A stretch of DNA of 64,000 nt, taken from Marine Group I thaumarchaeote (lineage in GTDB: Archaea > Thermoproteota > Nitrososphaeria > Nitrososphaerales > Nitrosopumilaceae). Below are positions 17,486 to 26,903 of the stretch, piece by piece. A program made the position numbers and the translations under genes. Numbering within the stretch: the stretch's first letter is position 1; each line of letters starts with the position of its first letter. Location of the stretch: contig JACATG010000001.1 in NCBI GenBank assembly GCA_013390905.1, positions 124,001 through 188,000 on the forward strand, in the 5' to 3' direction. The notes under the pieces were generated by a model. It was given only the letters and a program-made list of their open reading frames with translations. It made no database searches and was not told where the DNA came from.

Positions 17486-19996
17486 TCATACTAATGGTCT
17501 ATCTCCTTCAGTAGAATCAATCAGCTCTGTTTTTTCACCATTACTAATTCTCTCCAGAATCTCTAATGCAGAATATTTGTGCAAGTATTCGTTATTGTTT
17601 CCACATCTATATGAGAACGTGCATCTTGGACATCCAGATTTGTTTTCACATGGACACTCTTTTACAATATACATACTTCTCTCAAGGGCTTTTTCAAATC
17701 TATCATACAATGCTTTAGTGGCACCACTTCCTCCTATTGCTCCATCATAGATGAAAATCAAGCCTGAAGTACCTAAAGATATGCCTCCCAAGTCTTGAGA
17801 TACCCCTCCTGTGATCATATTACTTCCCTCAATTACGACATGCTCTGTTGCATGATATCCACTGGCTTCAGTATAATCTTCATCTTCTGCTTTCCCAATA
17901 ACTTTGAGAGGTCTTGGTGCATGAAAAACAATTCCCTTGGTAACAAAATCATACTCTAGTGGAGTTTCAAGTAGTACTTTTTCTCCTTGAGTAATCTCTT
18001 GTCCTAGTTCTATATTGACATAACCATAAACCTTCTTTTGAATATGCAATTTACAAAATGCTACTTCCACACCCTTTGCCTTTCTTTTCTCAAAAACAGT
18101 TTCAATTGTTGGCCACTCTTCTGTAAGAGATTTTGTATAATATGGATAATCTCTTGGAATTTTTTCTAGTTTAGCATAATTTTTTCTGGGATAGTCAAAT
18201 TCTTTTACTTTGTAACGAATACCTGCCAAAAAATAGATTGCATCTTTATGTAGCTCCTCTAATGCAATTGGTAATATTCTATCCCCCACCTTTCTTTCAT
18301 TTAGGAAAATATCAATAGACTTCCCAATTCCCCTAATACTGTAATCATTTAACATAGAACTAATTTTGTTAAGATTTGGAATAATTCTATTATTAACAAC
18401 TAGAAGATTTTCTTTGATTATGTGGTGCTCTATTATCTCTTGATGTTCTTTTAGTTCATGTTTGGAAATTGGTTTGTCACATGCCATTGCTAAGACTTGA
18501 AATTCTTCTACAAACGGATTCTTTGGATCTATGTATATTTTTTCAGTGTCCTCAAAATAATCATCAGGATGATTCTTGTAGTATTGAGATATAGGATCGT
18601 TTCCCAACGCCAAAAATGCATATCCTCTTTGTCCCTTTCTTGCTGCTCTTCCAATTCTTTGAATTAGTCTGTTTACTGGAATAGTGGATGATATAACACA
18701 ATCAACATTACCTACATCTATGCCTAATTCAAGCGTAGGAGTACATGAAATTGCCTGCAGCTTATCTTCTTTGAATTGTTTTTCAACTGCAGTTCTATAA
18801 TTTGCCATCAAACCTGCCCTGTGAACTTTGATGTTGACTTTTTGTTTTTTTGCTTGTATTGCTAATAACTCAGAGTTTAGATGCGAGTTGTTAAACACCA
18901 TTGTCTTGTGATTTTTTTCAGTTAATTTCTTTGTCAGTTCTACCATCAATGCTCTTTGAGTTCTAAGAGATGGAAACAACATTACAAAATCTGTCTGACC
19001 CTTTTTTCCAGAACCATGAATAATTTGCATTTTTTCTCCAAACAACTGCTGACAAAATTCTTTTGCATCATCAAGTGTAGCTGATGCTGCAATAAACTGT
19101 AATTTGTTTCTACAAATCCTCTTGAGTCGTTTAATGATATAATGAACATTTGATCCAAAAATTCCTGAATACACATGTGCTTCATCTACTACAAGAACTC
19201 TTGTTGATGATAATAACGAAGAAAACTTTGTCTGATGACAAAGGTGATAATGTAAAATATCAAAATTTGTGACTAGAATGTGTGGCGGATTTTCAATAAT
19301 TTCTCTTCTTTCTGTTTGTTCTGTATCACCATCAAAAACTTTTACATTAATTCCAATCTTTTCTGCAAATTTTTGAATTTTGGGGTATTGATCTCGTGAT
19401 AAAGCTTTTGTCGGATACACAAAAATTGCAAAGACATTTCCATCACTTGCATCTTTTTTTATTCTTTGAATTACTGGAATTAAAAATGCCTCAGTTTTTC
19501 CTGATGCAGTAGGTGCTTCAATTACAACATTTTCTCCAAAGATAATTTCATGAATTGACTCTTCTTGAAATTTGTAAAATTGTTCTATCTTTAGTTCCTT
19601 TAGATGATCAGAAATGGATTCATCTAGTCCAAGGTCTTCAACTTTACAGCCCATTTTAGGCTCAGGACTCTTCAAAACCTTGTATTCTGAGATATAGTCT
19701 TTTTTTGAAAACAGAATCTCTTCTGTGATTTTATCTGGCTTGTTTTTACCAATCATTTCTTTTATTTCATTTTCTCCCCTAACAATTCCTTCTTTTTTTA
19801 GCTCTTCTGATAGTCCTTTTTCTGTAACTAAGCCTTGATCAAACCTTGAAAGAAATTCAAGAAATACCTCATCAACATTTTTTGAAAATTCTAATAGATC
19901 TTCGATACCACATTTTTCACAAGATATATGCATTTTTTTGTTGAATGTTTTCTGAATTTCCATTTTTGACTTACATTTTGGACATGAGAATTTCAA
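17486..19996 (-). CDS. DEAD/DEAH-box helicase with DUF1998 domain (MrfA/Hrq1-like)
   Basis: The 836-residue superfamily 2 helicase starts with a zinc ribbon (CPKCKSKM...CEKCG, residues 4-31). It then shows the Q-region 'FYKFQEESI', Walker A 'APTASGKTEAF' (around 160), DEAH in 'LVVDEAHVYSG', 'ASATLDDA', and motif VI 'QRIGRAARKGQ'. The C-terminal third is the DUF1998/MZB region ending in 'CPCENKSGCPRCTFSYRCG', a four-Cys metal site. Relatives act in DNA repair (bacterial MrfA, fungal Hrq1). The extra N-terminal ribbon is distinctive. The start is TTG at 19996. Confidence 0.88.
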   Translation of the reverse strand: MKFSCPKCKSKMEIQKTFNKKMHISCEKCGIEDLLEFSKNVDEVFLEFLSRFDQGLVTEKGLSEELKKEGIVRGENEIKEMIGKNKPDKITEEILFSKKDYISEYKVLKSPEPKMGCKVEDLGLDESISDHLKELKIEQFYKFQEESIHEIIFGENVVIEAPTASGKTEAFLIPVIQRIKKDASDGNVFAIFVYPTKALSRDQYPKIQKFAEKIGINVKVFDGDTEQTERREIIENPPHILVTNFDILHYHLCHQTKFSSLLSSTRVLVVDEAHVYSGIFGSNVHYIIKRLKRICRNKLQFIAASATLDDAKEFCQQLFGEKMQIIHGSGKKGQTDFVMLFPSLRTQRALMVELTKKLTEKNHKTMVFNNSHLNSELLAIQAKKQKVNIKVHRAGLMANYRTAVEKQFKEDKLQAISCTPTLELGIDVGNVDCVISSTIPVNRLIQRIGRAARKGQRGYAFLALGNDPISQYYKNHPDDYFEDTEKIYIDPKNPFVEEFQVLAMACDKPISKHELKEHQEIIEHHIIKENLLVVNNRIIPNLNKISSMLNDYSIRGIGKSIDIFLNERKVGDRILPIALEELHKDAIYFLAGIRYKVKEFDYPRKNYAKLEKIPRDYPYYTKSLTEEWPTIETVFEKRKAKGVEVAFCKLHIQKKVYGYVNIELGQEITQGEKVLLETPLEYDFVTKGIVFHAPRPLKVIGKAEDEDYTEASGYHATEHVVIEGSNMITGGVSQDLGGISLGTSGLIFIYDGAIGGSGATKALYDRFEKALERSMYIVKECPCENKSGCPRCTFSYRCGNNNEYLHKYSALEILERISNGEKTELIDSTEGDRPLV

Positions 19997-20091
19997 GATC
20001 TATTTGATAAGAAATGATTAGTGATTTATTGTTTGATCATTAGTATTGACCCATGACATTATTAAGCTAGGAAATAATCTTGAATTTAAAA

Positions 20092-20868
20092 ATGAAAAAG
20101 ATCGAAATCAACAAAATTTACAATTTGAATTGTATTGAAGGAATGAATTTAATTCCTAAAAATAAAATTGATCTTGTTATTACTGATCCTCCTTTTGCCA
20201 TTAACTTTAAAGCAAAAAAAGCAAATTACAACAGAACTTCATCTAGGGTTCTATCTGGATACACTGAAATCAAACCAGAGGATTACTATGATTTTTCATT
20301 TACGTGGATGAGTGAAGTTTTTCGAATTCTAAAAGATTCAGGGAGTATGTATGTTTTTTCAGGATGGAATAACCTCAAAGATATTTTGCGAGCATTGGAC
20401 GATGTTGGATTTGTTACTATTAACCATGTAATTTGGAAATATCAATTTGGCGTAGTAACTAAAAAGAAATTTGTTACTTCTCATTATCATTGTCTTTATG
20501 TCTGTAAAAATGACAAAAAGCGAAAATTCTTCCCATTTTCTAGGTTTAAAAAAGATGATAAAACAAAAGATGGAAGAAGTCTTCATTACAAAGACAAAGA
20601 GGATGTATGGGATATCAAAAGAGAATACTGGACTGGCTATGAAAAAACCCCAACTAAACTTCCTTCCGAATTAATTAAAAAATTATTGGAATATTCTAGT
20701 GAAAAGAAAGACATTGTATTTGATCCTTTTCTTGGGTCAGGACAGGTAGCAGTTGTAAGCAAATCTCTTAACAGAAGATTTCTTGGTTTTGAAATAGTTC
20801 CTGACTATTACAAATTTGCCAAAAAACGACTTGATAAAAATATGTACAGAATAAAGAAATCACAATAA
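20092..20868 (+). CDS. Solitary site-specific DNA methyltransferase (beta class)
   Basis: The 258-residue protein has motif IV 'DLVITDPPFAINF' near residue 25-40 and, later, motif I 'DPFLGSGQVAVV' near 215. That order is typical of beta-class amino-methyltransferases producing N6-methyladenine or N4-methylcytosine. The middle part (about 120-180), probably the target recognition region, is rich in Lys. No endonuclease gene lies nearby, so it looks like an orphan methylase. ATG 20092 was preferred over TTG 20080. Target sequence unknown. Confidence 0.9.
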   Translation: MKKIEINKIYNLNCIEGMNLIPKNKIDLVITDPPFAINFKAKKANYNRTSSRVLSGYTEIKPEDYYDFSFTWMSEVFRILKDSGSMYVFSGWNNLKDILRALDDVGFVTINHVIWKYQFGVVTKKKFVTSHYHCLYVCKNDKKRKFFPFSRFKKDDKTKDGRSLHYKDKEDVWDIKREYWTGYEKTPTKLPSELIKKLLEYSSEKKDIVFDPFLGSGQVAVVSKSLNRRFLGFEIVPDYYKFAKKRLDKNMYRIKKSQ

Positions 20869-20872
20869 TCTT

Positions 20873-21214
20873 TTAGTTATTTTCTGAATCATCTTTTTTC
20901 TTTTGACCCATCTTCTCAGAAATCATTTTTCGTAACTCATCATCTGTTTTTTCTATATTTACACCAACTGACTTAGCAATAGTTTCTAACTTTTCACGTT
21001 CTGTCTCTACTGGTCCTGAAATTTTTGGTACTTGATCTGATACTTCCTTCATCTGGTCTTGAATTTCATTTTTTGCTTTGTTGTATTCATTAACAGCTTT
21101 TCCAAGTTTTTTTGCAGCACCAGGAAGCTTTCCTGTTCCTAAAATCAAAACTATTGCAACAAAAATAATAATCATCCATTCGCTTCCAGCTATATTCAAT
21201 GAATAATCAAGCAT
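20873..21214 (-). CDS. tatA: Twin-arginine translocase subunit TatA
   Basis: The 113-residue protein has one N-terminal membrane helix (EWMIIIFVAIVLILGTGKLP), then an amphipathic helix 'GAAKKLGKAVNEYNKAKNEI' and an acidic/charged cytoplasmic tail ending DSENN. This is the TatA/TatB layout; TatA oligomerises to pass folded proteins across the membrane. The common FG hinge is replaced by LGTGKLP. No tatC is within the window. It converges with the methyltransferase gene, four bases between them. Confidence 0.92.
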   Translation of the reverse strand: MLDYSLNIAGSEWMIIIFVAIVLILGTGKLPGAAKKLGKAVNEYNKAKNEIQDQMKEVSDQVPKISGPVETEREKLETIAKSVGVNIEKTDDELRKMISEKMGQKKKDDSENN

Positions 21215-21278
21215 ATTCTATTATGCTCCAATTTGAAATTAAATGTAATGTTCTATGTTTATGCCTAAACAATCAATT

Positions 21279-22433
21279 TCATCTTTGGATTCTTCGTGGC
21301 TCCAGTTTCTTTCTTGATATTATAGCAAGAAGTGTAACTCCTATTCCTACTATACTAAATATCAAATATGGTGTTTGATCTCCAAATGATTGTGTGATTG
21401 GACCCGCAATAATTGGTCCTATTGCCCAACCAATTCCAAAAACTGTTTCATATGCGCCAATTATTTTTCCTGAAATTTCCTTTCTAGTTTTACTCAAAAT
21501 TATTTCTAACGTCAAGGGGAAAAATATGCTGAACCCAAAACCCATTAGAACTAATGAAGCTGCAAAAATAATGATTGAATCTGCAACAACTGATATGGCT
21601 AATCCAATTGATACTGCAATTGTTGCAGCAATCAAAGTCTGACTTGTTTTTCTTGCAAACTTTCCAACTAATGCCAGCGATACAACACGTGATATTCCAA
21701 AAACAAAATATAGTAACAAAATATCCGTAGCTGCCATTCCATTGTCATTTAGAAATGCTGGATAAATTGAGAGAATTATTCCAAAAGATGATGTACAGAA
21801 AATCAATAAAATTATCACTTCTGGAAATTTTTTCATTTCCTTAATTGATGAAAAAGAGAATCGTTCGTGATTGGTTCTAACTCTTTTTCTTGAGATTATG
21901 AGTGCAGCCATTATTGCAGTAGCTAGAATAAATGCTGTAATTTGGAATAGAATTCTGTAGGTAATATCAAGACCATCAAGGAATACTGTGCCTAGTAATG
22001 GACCTATCATAAATCCAATAACAAAAAACATTGTAAACCATGAGATGTTTTTTACTCTGTTTTTCTCTGAACTCTCAGTAGCGATAATAGCCTGACATGG
22101 TGGCCAAAAAAACGCATGAGCCACTCCTGTCATTATTCTGAATCCCATGATTTCTGGAACTGATTGTGCTATTGATAGAAGATAGATTGATGCTGAATTG
22201 ATTGCAACTCCCAATGCAAGTAGATATCCACTGTTAAACCTGTCAATGAGAATTCCTACAAAAAGTGGAATGAACATGTAGGGGATAAAATTGCTTAATC
22301 CAATTAATCCAAGTTCAGAATACGTAGCACCAATAACATTTTTTGCAAAAATGGGAAGAATTGGTCCATGTAATCCATATGAAATTCCTATGATTAAGGC
22401 AGTAATGTTGACTAGTATCAGAACTCTGCTCAT
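21279..22433 (-). CDS. Major facilitator superfamily transporter
   Basis: The 384-residue protein is strongly hydrophobic with about 12 predicted membrane segments. It has the MFS loop pattern 'GLSNFIPYMFIPLFVGILIDRF' after helix 2 and a similar but weaker repeat 'VSLALVGKFARKTSQTLIAA' in the second half. Such carriers export or import small solutes; the substrate is unknown. Its start overlaps the stop of the upstream UbiE-like methyltransferase by four bases (ATGA-type), so the two form an operon and may share a pathway. Confidence 0.9.
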   Translation of the reverse strand: MSRVLILVNITALIIGISYGLHGPILPIFAKNVIGATYSELGLIGLSNFIPYMFIPLFVGILIDRFNSGYLLALGVAINSASIYLLSIAQSVPEIMGFRIMTGVAHAFFWPPCQAIIATESSEKNRVKNISWFTMFFVIGFMIGPLLGTVFLDGLDITYRILFQITAFILATAIMAALIISRKRVRTNHERFSFSSIKEMKKFPEVIILLIFCTSSFGIILSIYPAFLNDNGMAATDILLLYFVFGISRVVSLALVGKFARKTSQTLIAATIAVSIGLAISVVADSIIIFAASLVLMGFGFSIFFPLTLEIILSKTRKEISGKIIGAYETVFGIGWAIGPIIAGPITQSFGDQTPYLIFSIVGIGVTLLAIISRKKLEPRRIQR

Positions 22434-23119
22434 TTGTATGCGGCAACCATTATTGCCCCACCCATAAGATCTTTCTCAAATTCTACTCTAGAAAATTTTT
22501 CTAGTAATAATCCTTCAAGCTTTTTGTTTTGAGGCCATCTTTTGAATGTACCATACAGTGTTCCAAACTTTAATCCAAGTCTTCCTCCTGCAATAAATGC
22601 AAGAATAGGGAGAATACATCTTAGATAAAATGAAACACCTGCTCTGATAAATGCCTCATCTGGTTTTCCTAAATCAACAATAACAAATCTACCATCTTTT
22701 TTCAATACTCGATGAATTTCAGAAATTGCAATTCTCAAATTGATTGCATCTCTCAATGAATATCCACACAAAACTGCATCAAACTCTTCATCTCTAAATG
22801 GAATGTGCTCAAAAACTCCATTTGCCATATCTGGTAATTTTTCAAAATGCATACTTGTGTTTTTGAGCATAGGTACTAGAGGATCAAAAAGTGTGATTGA
22901 AATTTTTCCATTAGTTTGTTTTAATGCGACCTTTGACATATTACCGAAACCAGAACCTGCATCTAAAATTTTGTTACCTGGAAATACTCTTTGTGAAATT
23001 CCACGATTTCTGTGCTCGCCATCTTTACCCAGTGAAATGATAGAATTTACTTTATCATAAACAGGAATAATCTCTCGAAGTACATCCATTACTTCGCCCC
23101 AATAACTTCCTAAACCCAT
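22430..23119 (-). CDS. UbiE/MenG-like SAM-dependent methyltransferase
   Basis: The 229-residue protein shows motif I 'KILDAGSGFGNMSKVA', then 'FEHIPFRDEEFDAVLCGYSLRD' and 'EIHRVLKKDGRFVIVDLGKP', the signature order of UbiE/COQ5 quinone methyltransferases. Archaeal homologues are candidates for methylating menaquinone-type or thermoplasmaquinone-type quinones, but the substrate is not proven. It is the first gene of a two-gene unit with the MFS transporter. Confidence 0.88.
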   Translation of the reverse strand: MGLGSYWGEVMDVLREIIPVYDKVNSIISLGKDGEHRNRGISQRVFPGNKILDAGSGFGNMSKVALKQTNGKISITLFDPLVPMLKNTSMHFEKLPDMANGVFEHIPFRDEEFDAVLCGYSLRDAINLRIAISEIHRVLKKDGRFVIVDLGKPDEAFIRAGVSFYLRCILPILAFIAGGRLGLKFGTLYGTFKRWPQNKKLEGLLLEKFSRVEFEKDLMGGAIMVAAYK

Positions 23120-23169
23120 AATTTATCGTCTATGAATACTTGTTTGAATAGTTTTCAAATCTAAAGCTT

Positions 23170-23895
23170 TTATTCTGTACTAAACTTTGATACGTTTTGA
23201 GAATAATTCTTTAAATCAGATTCAGAAACTTTCTCGAAAACTTTTGTTTTAGTTGTAACCTTTGCCATTTTAATGTCATCTATTCTATCTTTTTGTTCAT
23301 TTTTTAGATTAATTGCAGCAATAGCTAAAGATGATACATCATCTATACTCATGTCTGGTTTGTAATGTTTTTCCAAAAAGTCGTTTACATCGTCAGAACC
23401 TGCTCCAATTGCAACTGCTGCATATTGTACATAAGTTCCACTAGGATCAGTTACGTAGATTGATTCTCCTTTTTGATCAATACCTGCAATTATCAATGAA
23501 ACTCCATTTGGACGTACTCCAGAATATTGTGTAAACTGATGAGATTGATCTGCTAAATATTTGGCAATTGTTCCAATTTCAACAGACTCGTCATATGTCA
23601 TTCTATTTCCTTGTGAAAAGAATCTTGCATTATCTACTTGAATACGTGCATCTGGGATGTATCCTGCAGCGGCAATTCCAACATGGAAATCTACCTGAAA
23701 AATTTTTTGTGTAATACCTGTAGTTTGTAATGTTCGAGCTTTTTCTTCTACTGCTATGATAACTCCTTCTTTACTGCACACGCCAATTGCCAAAGTTCCT
23801 CTTTTTACAGTCTCCATGGCATATTCTACTTGGTATATTCTACCATCTGGAGAGTACATAGTAGGAGTCATATCGTAACCGCGTGATGCCATCAT
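23170..23895 (-). CDS. psmA: Proteasome subunit alpha
   Basis: The 241-residue protein carries the alpha-subunit signature at its N-terminus: 'YDMTPTMYSPDGRIYQVEYAMETVKRG'. This region gates the 20S core. The rest follows the Ntn-hydrolase fold without a catalytic Thr, as expected for alpha ('GVCSKEGVIIAVEE', 'GAGSDDVNDFLEKHY'). There are two adjacent ATG codons at the start. No beta subunit lies in the window. It is divergent from the winged-helix regulator at 24.0 kb. Confidence 0.96.
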   Translation of the reverse strand: MMASRGYDMTPTMYSPDGRIYQVEYAMETVKRGTLAIGVCSKEGVIIAVEEKARTLQTTGITQKIFQVDFHVGIAAAGYIPDARIQVDNARFFSQGNRMTYDESVEIGTIAKYLADQSHQFTQYSGVRPNGVSLIIAGIDQKGESIYVTDPSGTYVQYAAVAIGAGSDDVNDFLEKHYKPDMSIDDVSSLAIAAINLKNEQKDRIDDIKMAKVTTKTKVFEKVSESDLKNYSQNVSKFSTE

Positions 23896-24015
23896 AATAT
23901 CACGAGTTTATTCTCAGTCAATTTAAGCGTAATTATCTTGCTTGAAATTTACAATATGGAAAAGATGTGGACATAGAGTTTTAAGCAAAATTGGCCTTAA
24001 TTCCTTTAAGATAGT

Positions 24016-24399
24016 ATGACTAGTCAACTCTTAGAATTCAAAGAAATACTTAGATCAAGACCAACTTCTACGCAAAGAAAACCCGACAAGCAAACTAGAA
24101 AGCTGTTGCTTTACTTGTTTACAAGTACCAGAGGTGGATTTACTAGATTACGCATTATTATGTACTTACTTGATAAACCATACAACACACATCAACTAGC
24201 TAAGATACTTGATCTTGATTACAAAGCAGTTCAACATCACATGAAAGTATTAGAGAAAAATAATATGGTGTCAAAAATTGGCGAAAAATATGGAGCAATT
24301 TTCCACTTGTCAAATTTTCTTGAAATTAATATCAGTGCCCTTGATGAAGCAATTGAAAAACTAGCTAGAAAGATGAATTACAAAAAGGTCTATCTATAA
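24016..24399 (+). CDS. Winged helix-turn-helix transcriptional regulator
   Basis: The 127-residue protein contains an ArsR/MarR-like winged helix: 'GFTRLRIIMYLLDKPYNTHQLAKILDLDYKAVQHHMKVLEKNNMVSKIGEKYGAIFHLS'. The recognition helix is 'DYKAVQHHMKVL'. Both flanks are short; the N-terminus is basic (RSRPTSTQRKPDKQTRK). It has no obvious metal-binding or ligand domain. It is divergent from psmA and upstream of glutamate dehydrogenase; whether it controls either cannot be told from sequence. Confidence 0.88.
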   Translation: MTSQLLEFKEILRSRPTSTQRKPDKQTRKLLLYLFTSTRGGFTRLRIIMYLLDKPYNTHQLAKILDLDYKAVQHHMKVLEKNNMVSKIGEKYGAIFHLSNFLEINISALDEAIEKLARKMNYKKVYL

Positions 24400-24473
24400 T
24401 TTTATGTTCTGAAACTGCGATCAGAAATTTTCAACCAAAAATATATAATCTGACACTAGTAAATAAGATTAAC

Positions 24474-25748
24474 TTGTTCAAGAGTGATCCTTTTGCAAAT
24501 TCAACTAAACAAGTTAATGACGCATGTGATATTCTTGGGATTAAAGATAAAGGATTACGTGAATATCTTGCAATGCCAAACAAAGTTTTGAGAGTAAAGA
24601 TTCCAGTAAAAATGGATAATGGTAAAATTAGAATTTTCACAGGTTTTAGAAGTCAACATAACAATGATAGAGGTCCATACAAAGGAGGTATTCGTTACTT
24701 TAATCCAGAAGGTGGAGTTGAATACATGGAACGTGAAGTTATGGCACTTTCTTCATGGATGACTTGGAAATGTGCAGTTGTTGACATTCCACTAGGTGGC
24801 GCAAAGGGTGCAATCTATGTAAACCCAAAAACAGAAAAAATTAGTGATGCAGAATTAGAAAGATTAACAAGAGGATTTGCATTCAAAATTTCTGAAATTA
24901 TAGGACCTGAAAAAGATATTCCAGCACCTGATGTTTACACAACAGGTAGAGAGATGACACAAATCATGGATACATTTGGCAAACTAAATGGAAATAAACA
25001 TACTCCAGCTGTAATTACTGGAAAACCAATTTCAATGGGTGGCTCCCTTGCAAGAAATGTTGCAACAGGATTAGGAGCAGCATATTGTGTAAGAGAAGCA
25101 GCAAAGCAATTGAAACTGAATCTAAAAGGTGCCAAAGTTGTTTTACAAGGATTTGGAAACGCATCAACATTTACAGGAGAATCTCTTGAAAAGATGGGCG
25201 CTAAAGTAATTGCAGTTAGTGATTCTAAAGGTTCTATTTCTATTCCAAATGGTGCAAAGGTTAGTAAAATTTTAGAACACAAACAAAAGAAAGGCTCTGT
25301 TGTTGGATTTCCTGGAAGTAAAAAAATCTCAACTGAACAATTACTTACTACTAAATGTGATATTTTAGTTCCTGCCGCACTAGAAAATCAAATCAATGCA
25401 AAGATTGCTAAGAATCTTAAATGTAAAATTATCGCAGAAGCTGCTAATGGTCCAACATTGCCAGAAGCTGATCCAATTATTTACAAAAAGAAAATTTTGC
25501 TTATTCCTGATATTTTGGCCAACTCTGGTGGTGTTTGTATCTCATACTTGGAATGGGTACAAAATAACATGGGTTACTACTGGACATTTGATGAGGTCGC
25601 AAACAAGATGGAAAAAAACATCACAAAAGGTTTCAAGGATACATATGCCATTTCTAAAAAACACAAAATCAACATGAGAAAAGCTGCTATGGTTTTGGCT
25701 GTTGAAAGAGTAGTAGAAGCCTTTAATCAAAAAGGTATTTGGCCATAA
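24474..25748 (+). CDS. gdhA: Glutamate dehydrogenase
   Basis: The 424-residue protein is a family member of the hexameric Glu/Leu/Phe/Val dehydrogenases. The substrate domain shows 'GPYKGGIRYFNPEGGVEYMEREVMALSSWMTWKCAVVDIPLGGAKGAI', with catalytic lysines. The Rossmann domain starts with 'KVVLQGFGNASTFTGE', followed by 'VIAVSDSKGSI'. It interconverts 2-oxoglutarate plus ammonium with glutamate, an obvious nitrogen entry point in an ammonia oxidiser. The apparent start is TTG 24474; a TATA-like stretch (ATATATAATCT) lies about 30 bases upstream, suggesting a nearly leaderless mRNA. Confidence 0.95.
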   Translation: MFKSDPFANSTKQVNDACDILGIKDKGLREYLAMPNKVLRVKIPVKMDNGKIRIFTGFRSQHNNDRGPYKGGIRYFNPEGGVEYMEREVMALSSWMTWKCAVVDIPLGGAKGAIYVNPKTEKISDAELERLTRGFAFKISEIIGPEKDIPAPDVYTTGREMTQIMDTFGKLNGNKHTPAVITGKPISMGGSLARNVATGLGAAYCVREAAKQLKLNLKGAKVVLQGFGNASTFTGESLEKMGAKVIAVSDSKGSISIPNGAKVSKILEHKQKKGSVVGFPGSKKISTEQLLTTKCDILVPAALENQINAKIAKNLKCKIIAEAANGPTLPEADPIIYKKKILLIPDILANSGGVCISYLEWVQNNMGYYWTFDEVANKMEKNITKGFKDTYAISKKHKINMRKAAMVLAVERVVEAFNQKGIWP

Positions 25749-25750
25749 AC

Positions 25751-26128
25751 TTAGGCTAGATATGATTCATAACAAACTAGTTGTTCAATAAACATTATCT
25801 TACCTTTAGTAATTTCTCGAAGTTTTTTCTTAAAAGAAAGATCTATTTTTGTTCTTCTTTGCAATAGTTGAATTGTTTTTCCAGTTAATGTTCTACCTTT
25901 TTTGTCTCTGTCAAAAAGAATAATCAATCTTTTATATTTTGAAACTGAATCAGCGAAGTCAATCATTCCTCCAAATCTATGAAATTCTAAAATTTTACCC
26001 GAATAACCAAGTTTTTTTAATGCAATAGAATCTCTTTTTCCTTCAACAACTACCACACTATCTTTCATAGAGTTTAATTGAAAAATAAAATTCTTTAACT
26101 CTATAACTTCTTCTTCTGTAACAAGCAC
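25751..26128 (-). CDS. Small toprim-domain protein
   Basis: The 125-residue protein consists of little more than a toprim fold. It has the Glu motif 'SVVVVEGKRDSIALKKLGY' near residues 23-41, the DxD motif 'LIILFDRDKKGRTLTGK' near 70-86, and a C-terminal helix. Toprim domains bind magnesium in primases, topoisomerases and RNase M5-type nucleases; stand-alone archaeal versions are uncharacterised. The start is GTG at 26128. It converges with gdhA (two bases between) and diverges from the amidotransferase gene. Confidence 0.8.
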   Translation of the reverse strand: MLVTEEEVIELKNFIFQLNSMKDSVVVVEGKRDSIALKKLGYSGKILEFHRFGGMIDFADSVSKYKRLIILFDRDKKGRTLTGKTIQLLQRRTKIDLSFKKKLREITKGKIMFIEQLVCYESYLA

Positions 26129-26177
26129 ATTGTTTAATTCATTTTAACATATTAATCACTTTTCTCAATAGAAAATA

Positions 26178-26861
26178 ATGTCTAATGTTTTGCTTGTACA
26201 AAATAATAAAAGTGAAGGTTCTGGATATTTGGGCGTTCTTCTCAAAAATGATGGCTTTGAGATTACTTTAGTTAATGCAAAACATGAACCACTTCCTAAG
26301 AAAGATTTTTCACTTGTTATAATTTTAGGAGCACCTGAAAGTGCAAATGATGATTTACTATATCTTCAAGCAGAACAACAACTTATCAAAAACTGTGTTG
26401 AAAAAAATATTCCTGTATTGGGAATCTGTTTGGGTTCTCAACTAATTGCTAAAACTTTTGGTGCCAAAGTATACAGTGGACCAAAAAAGGAGATTGGATT
26501 TTATAATGATCTAAAAATTCATAACAACACCTCATTTTTTTCTGGCTTCAAAAATCCTTTTACTGTATTTCATTGGCATGAAGATACCTTTGATTTACCT
26601 GAAAACGCAGTTAGATTAGCCTCGTCTGAACATTATCTGAATCAAGCATTTCAATACAAAAGCGCAGTTGGATTACAATTTCATTTGGAGGTAAATGAGG
26701 ATATGGTCAATTTCTGGCTTGATAATACGGAAGAACAACTACAAAAAATTCCTTATATCAATCCACAAAAAATTCGATCAGATATTGATGAAAATATTTT
26801 AACTGTAAAATCAAATATGAAGAATTTTTACAACAACTTCAAATCATCATTCAATCTTTGA
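26178..26861 (+). CDS. Class I glutamine amidotransferase (GMP-synthase-like)
   Basis: The 227-residue protein has the class I GATase triad: Cys in 'VLGICLGSQLIAKTFGAKVY' (nucleophile elbow), His and Glu in 'SAVGLQFHLEVNEDMV'. It resembles the GuaA amidotransferase domain but has no ATP-pyrophosphatase partner beside it, so it may be a stand-alone glutaminase-type or glutamyl hydrolase-like enzyme. The substrate is unknown. It lies 42 bases before the acyl-CoA synthetase gene on the same strand, with an AT-rich stretch between. Confidence 0.82.
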   Translation: MSNVLLVQNNKSEGSGYLGVLLKNDGFEITLVNAKHEPLPKKDFSLVIILGAPESANDDLLYLQAEQQLIKNCVEKNIPVLGICLGSQLIAKTFGAKVYSGPKKEIGFYNDLKIHNNTSFFSGFKNPFTVFHWHEDTFDLPENAVRLASSEHYLNQAFQYKSAVGLQFHLEVNEDMVNFWLDNTEEQLQKIPYINPQKIRSDIDENILTVKSNMKNFYNNFKSSFNL

Positions 26862-26903
26862 CCAAAGTTTAATATACTTAGTTTTGATTTTATCGATTGA
26901 ACC

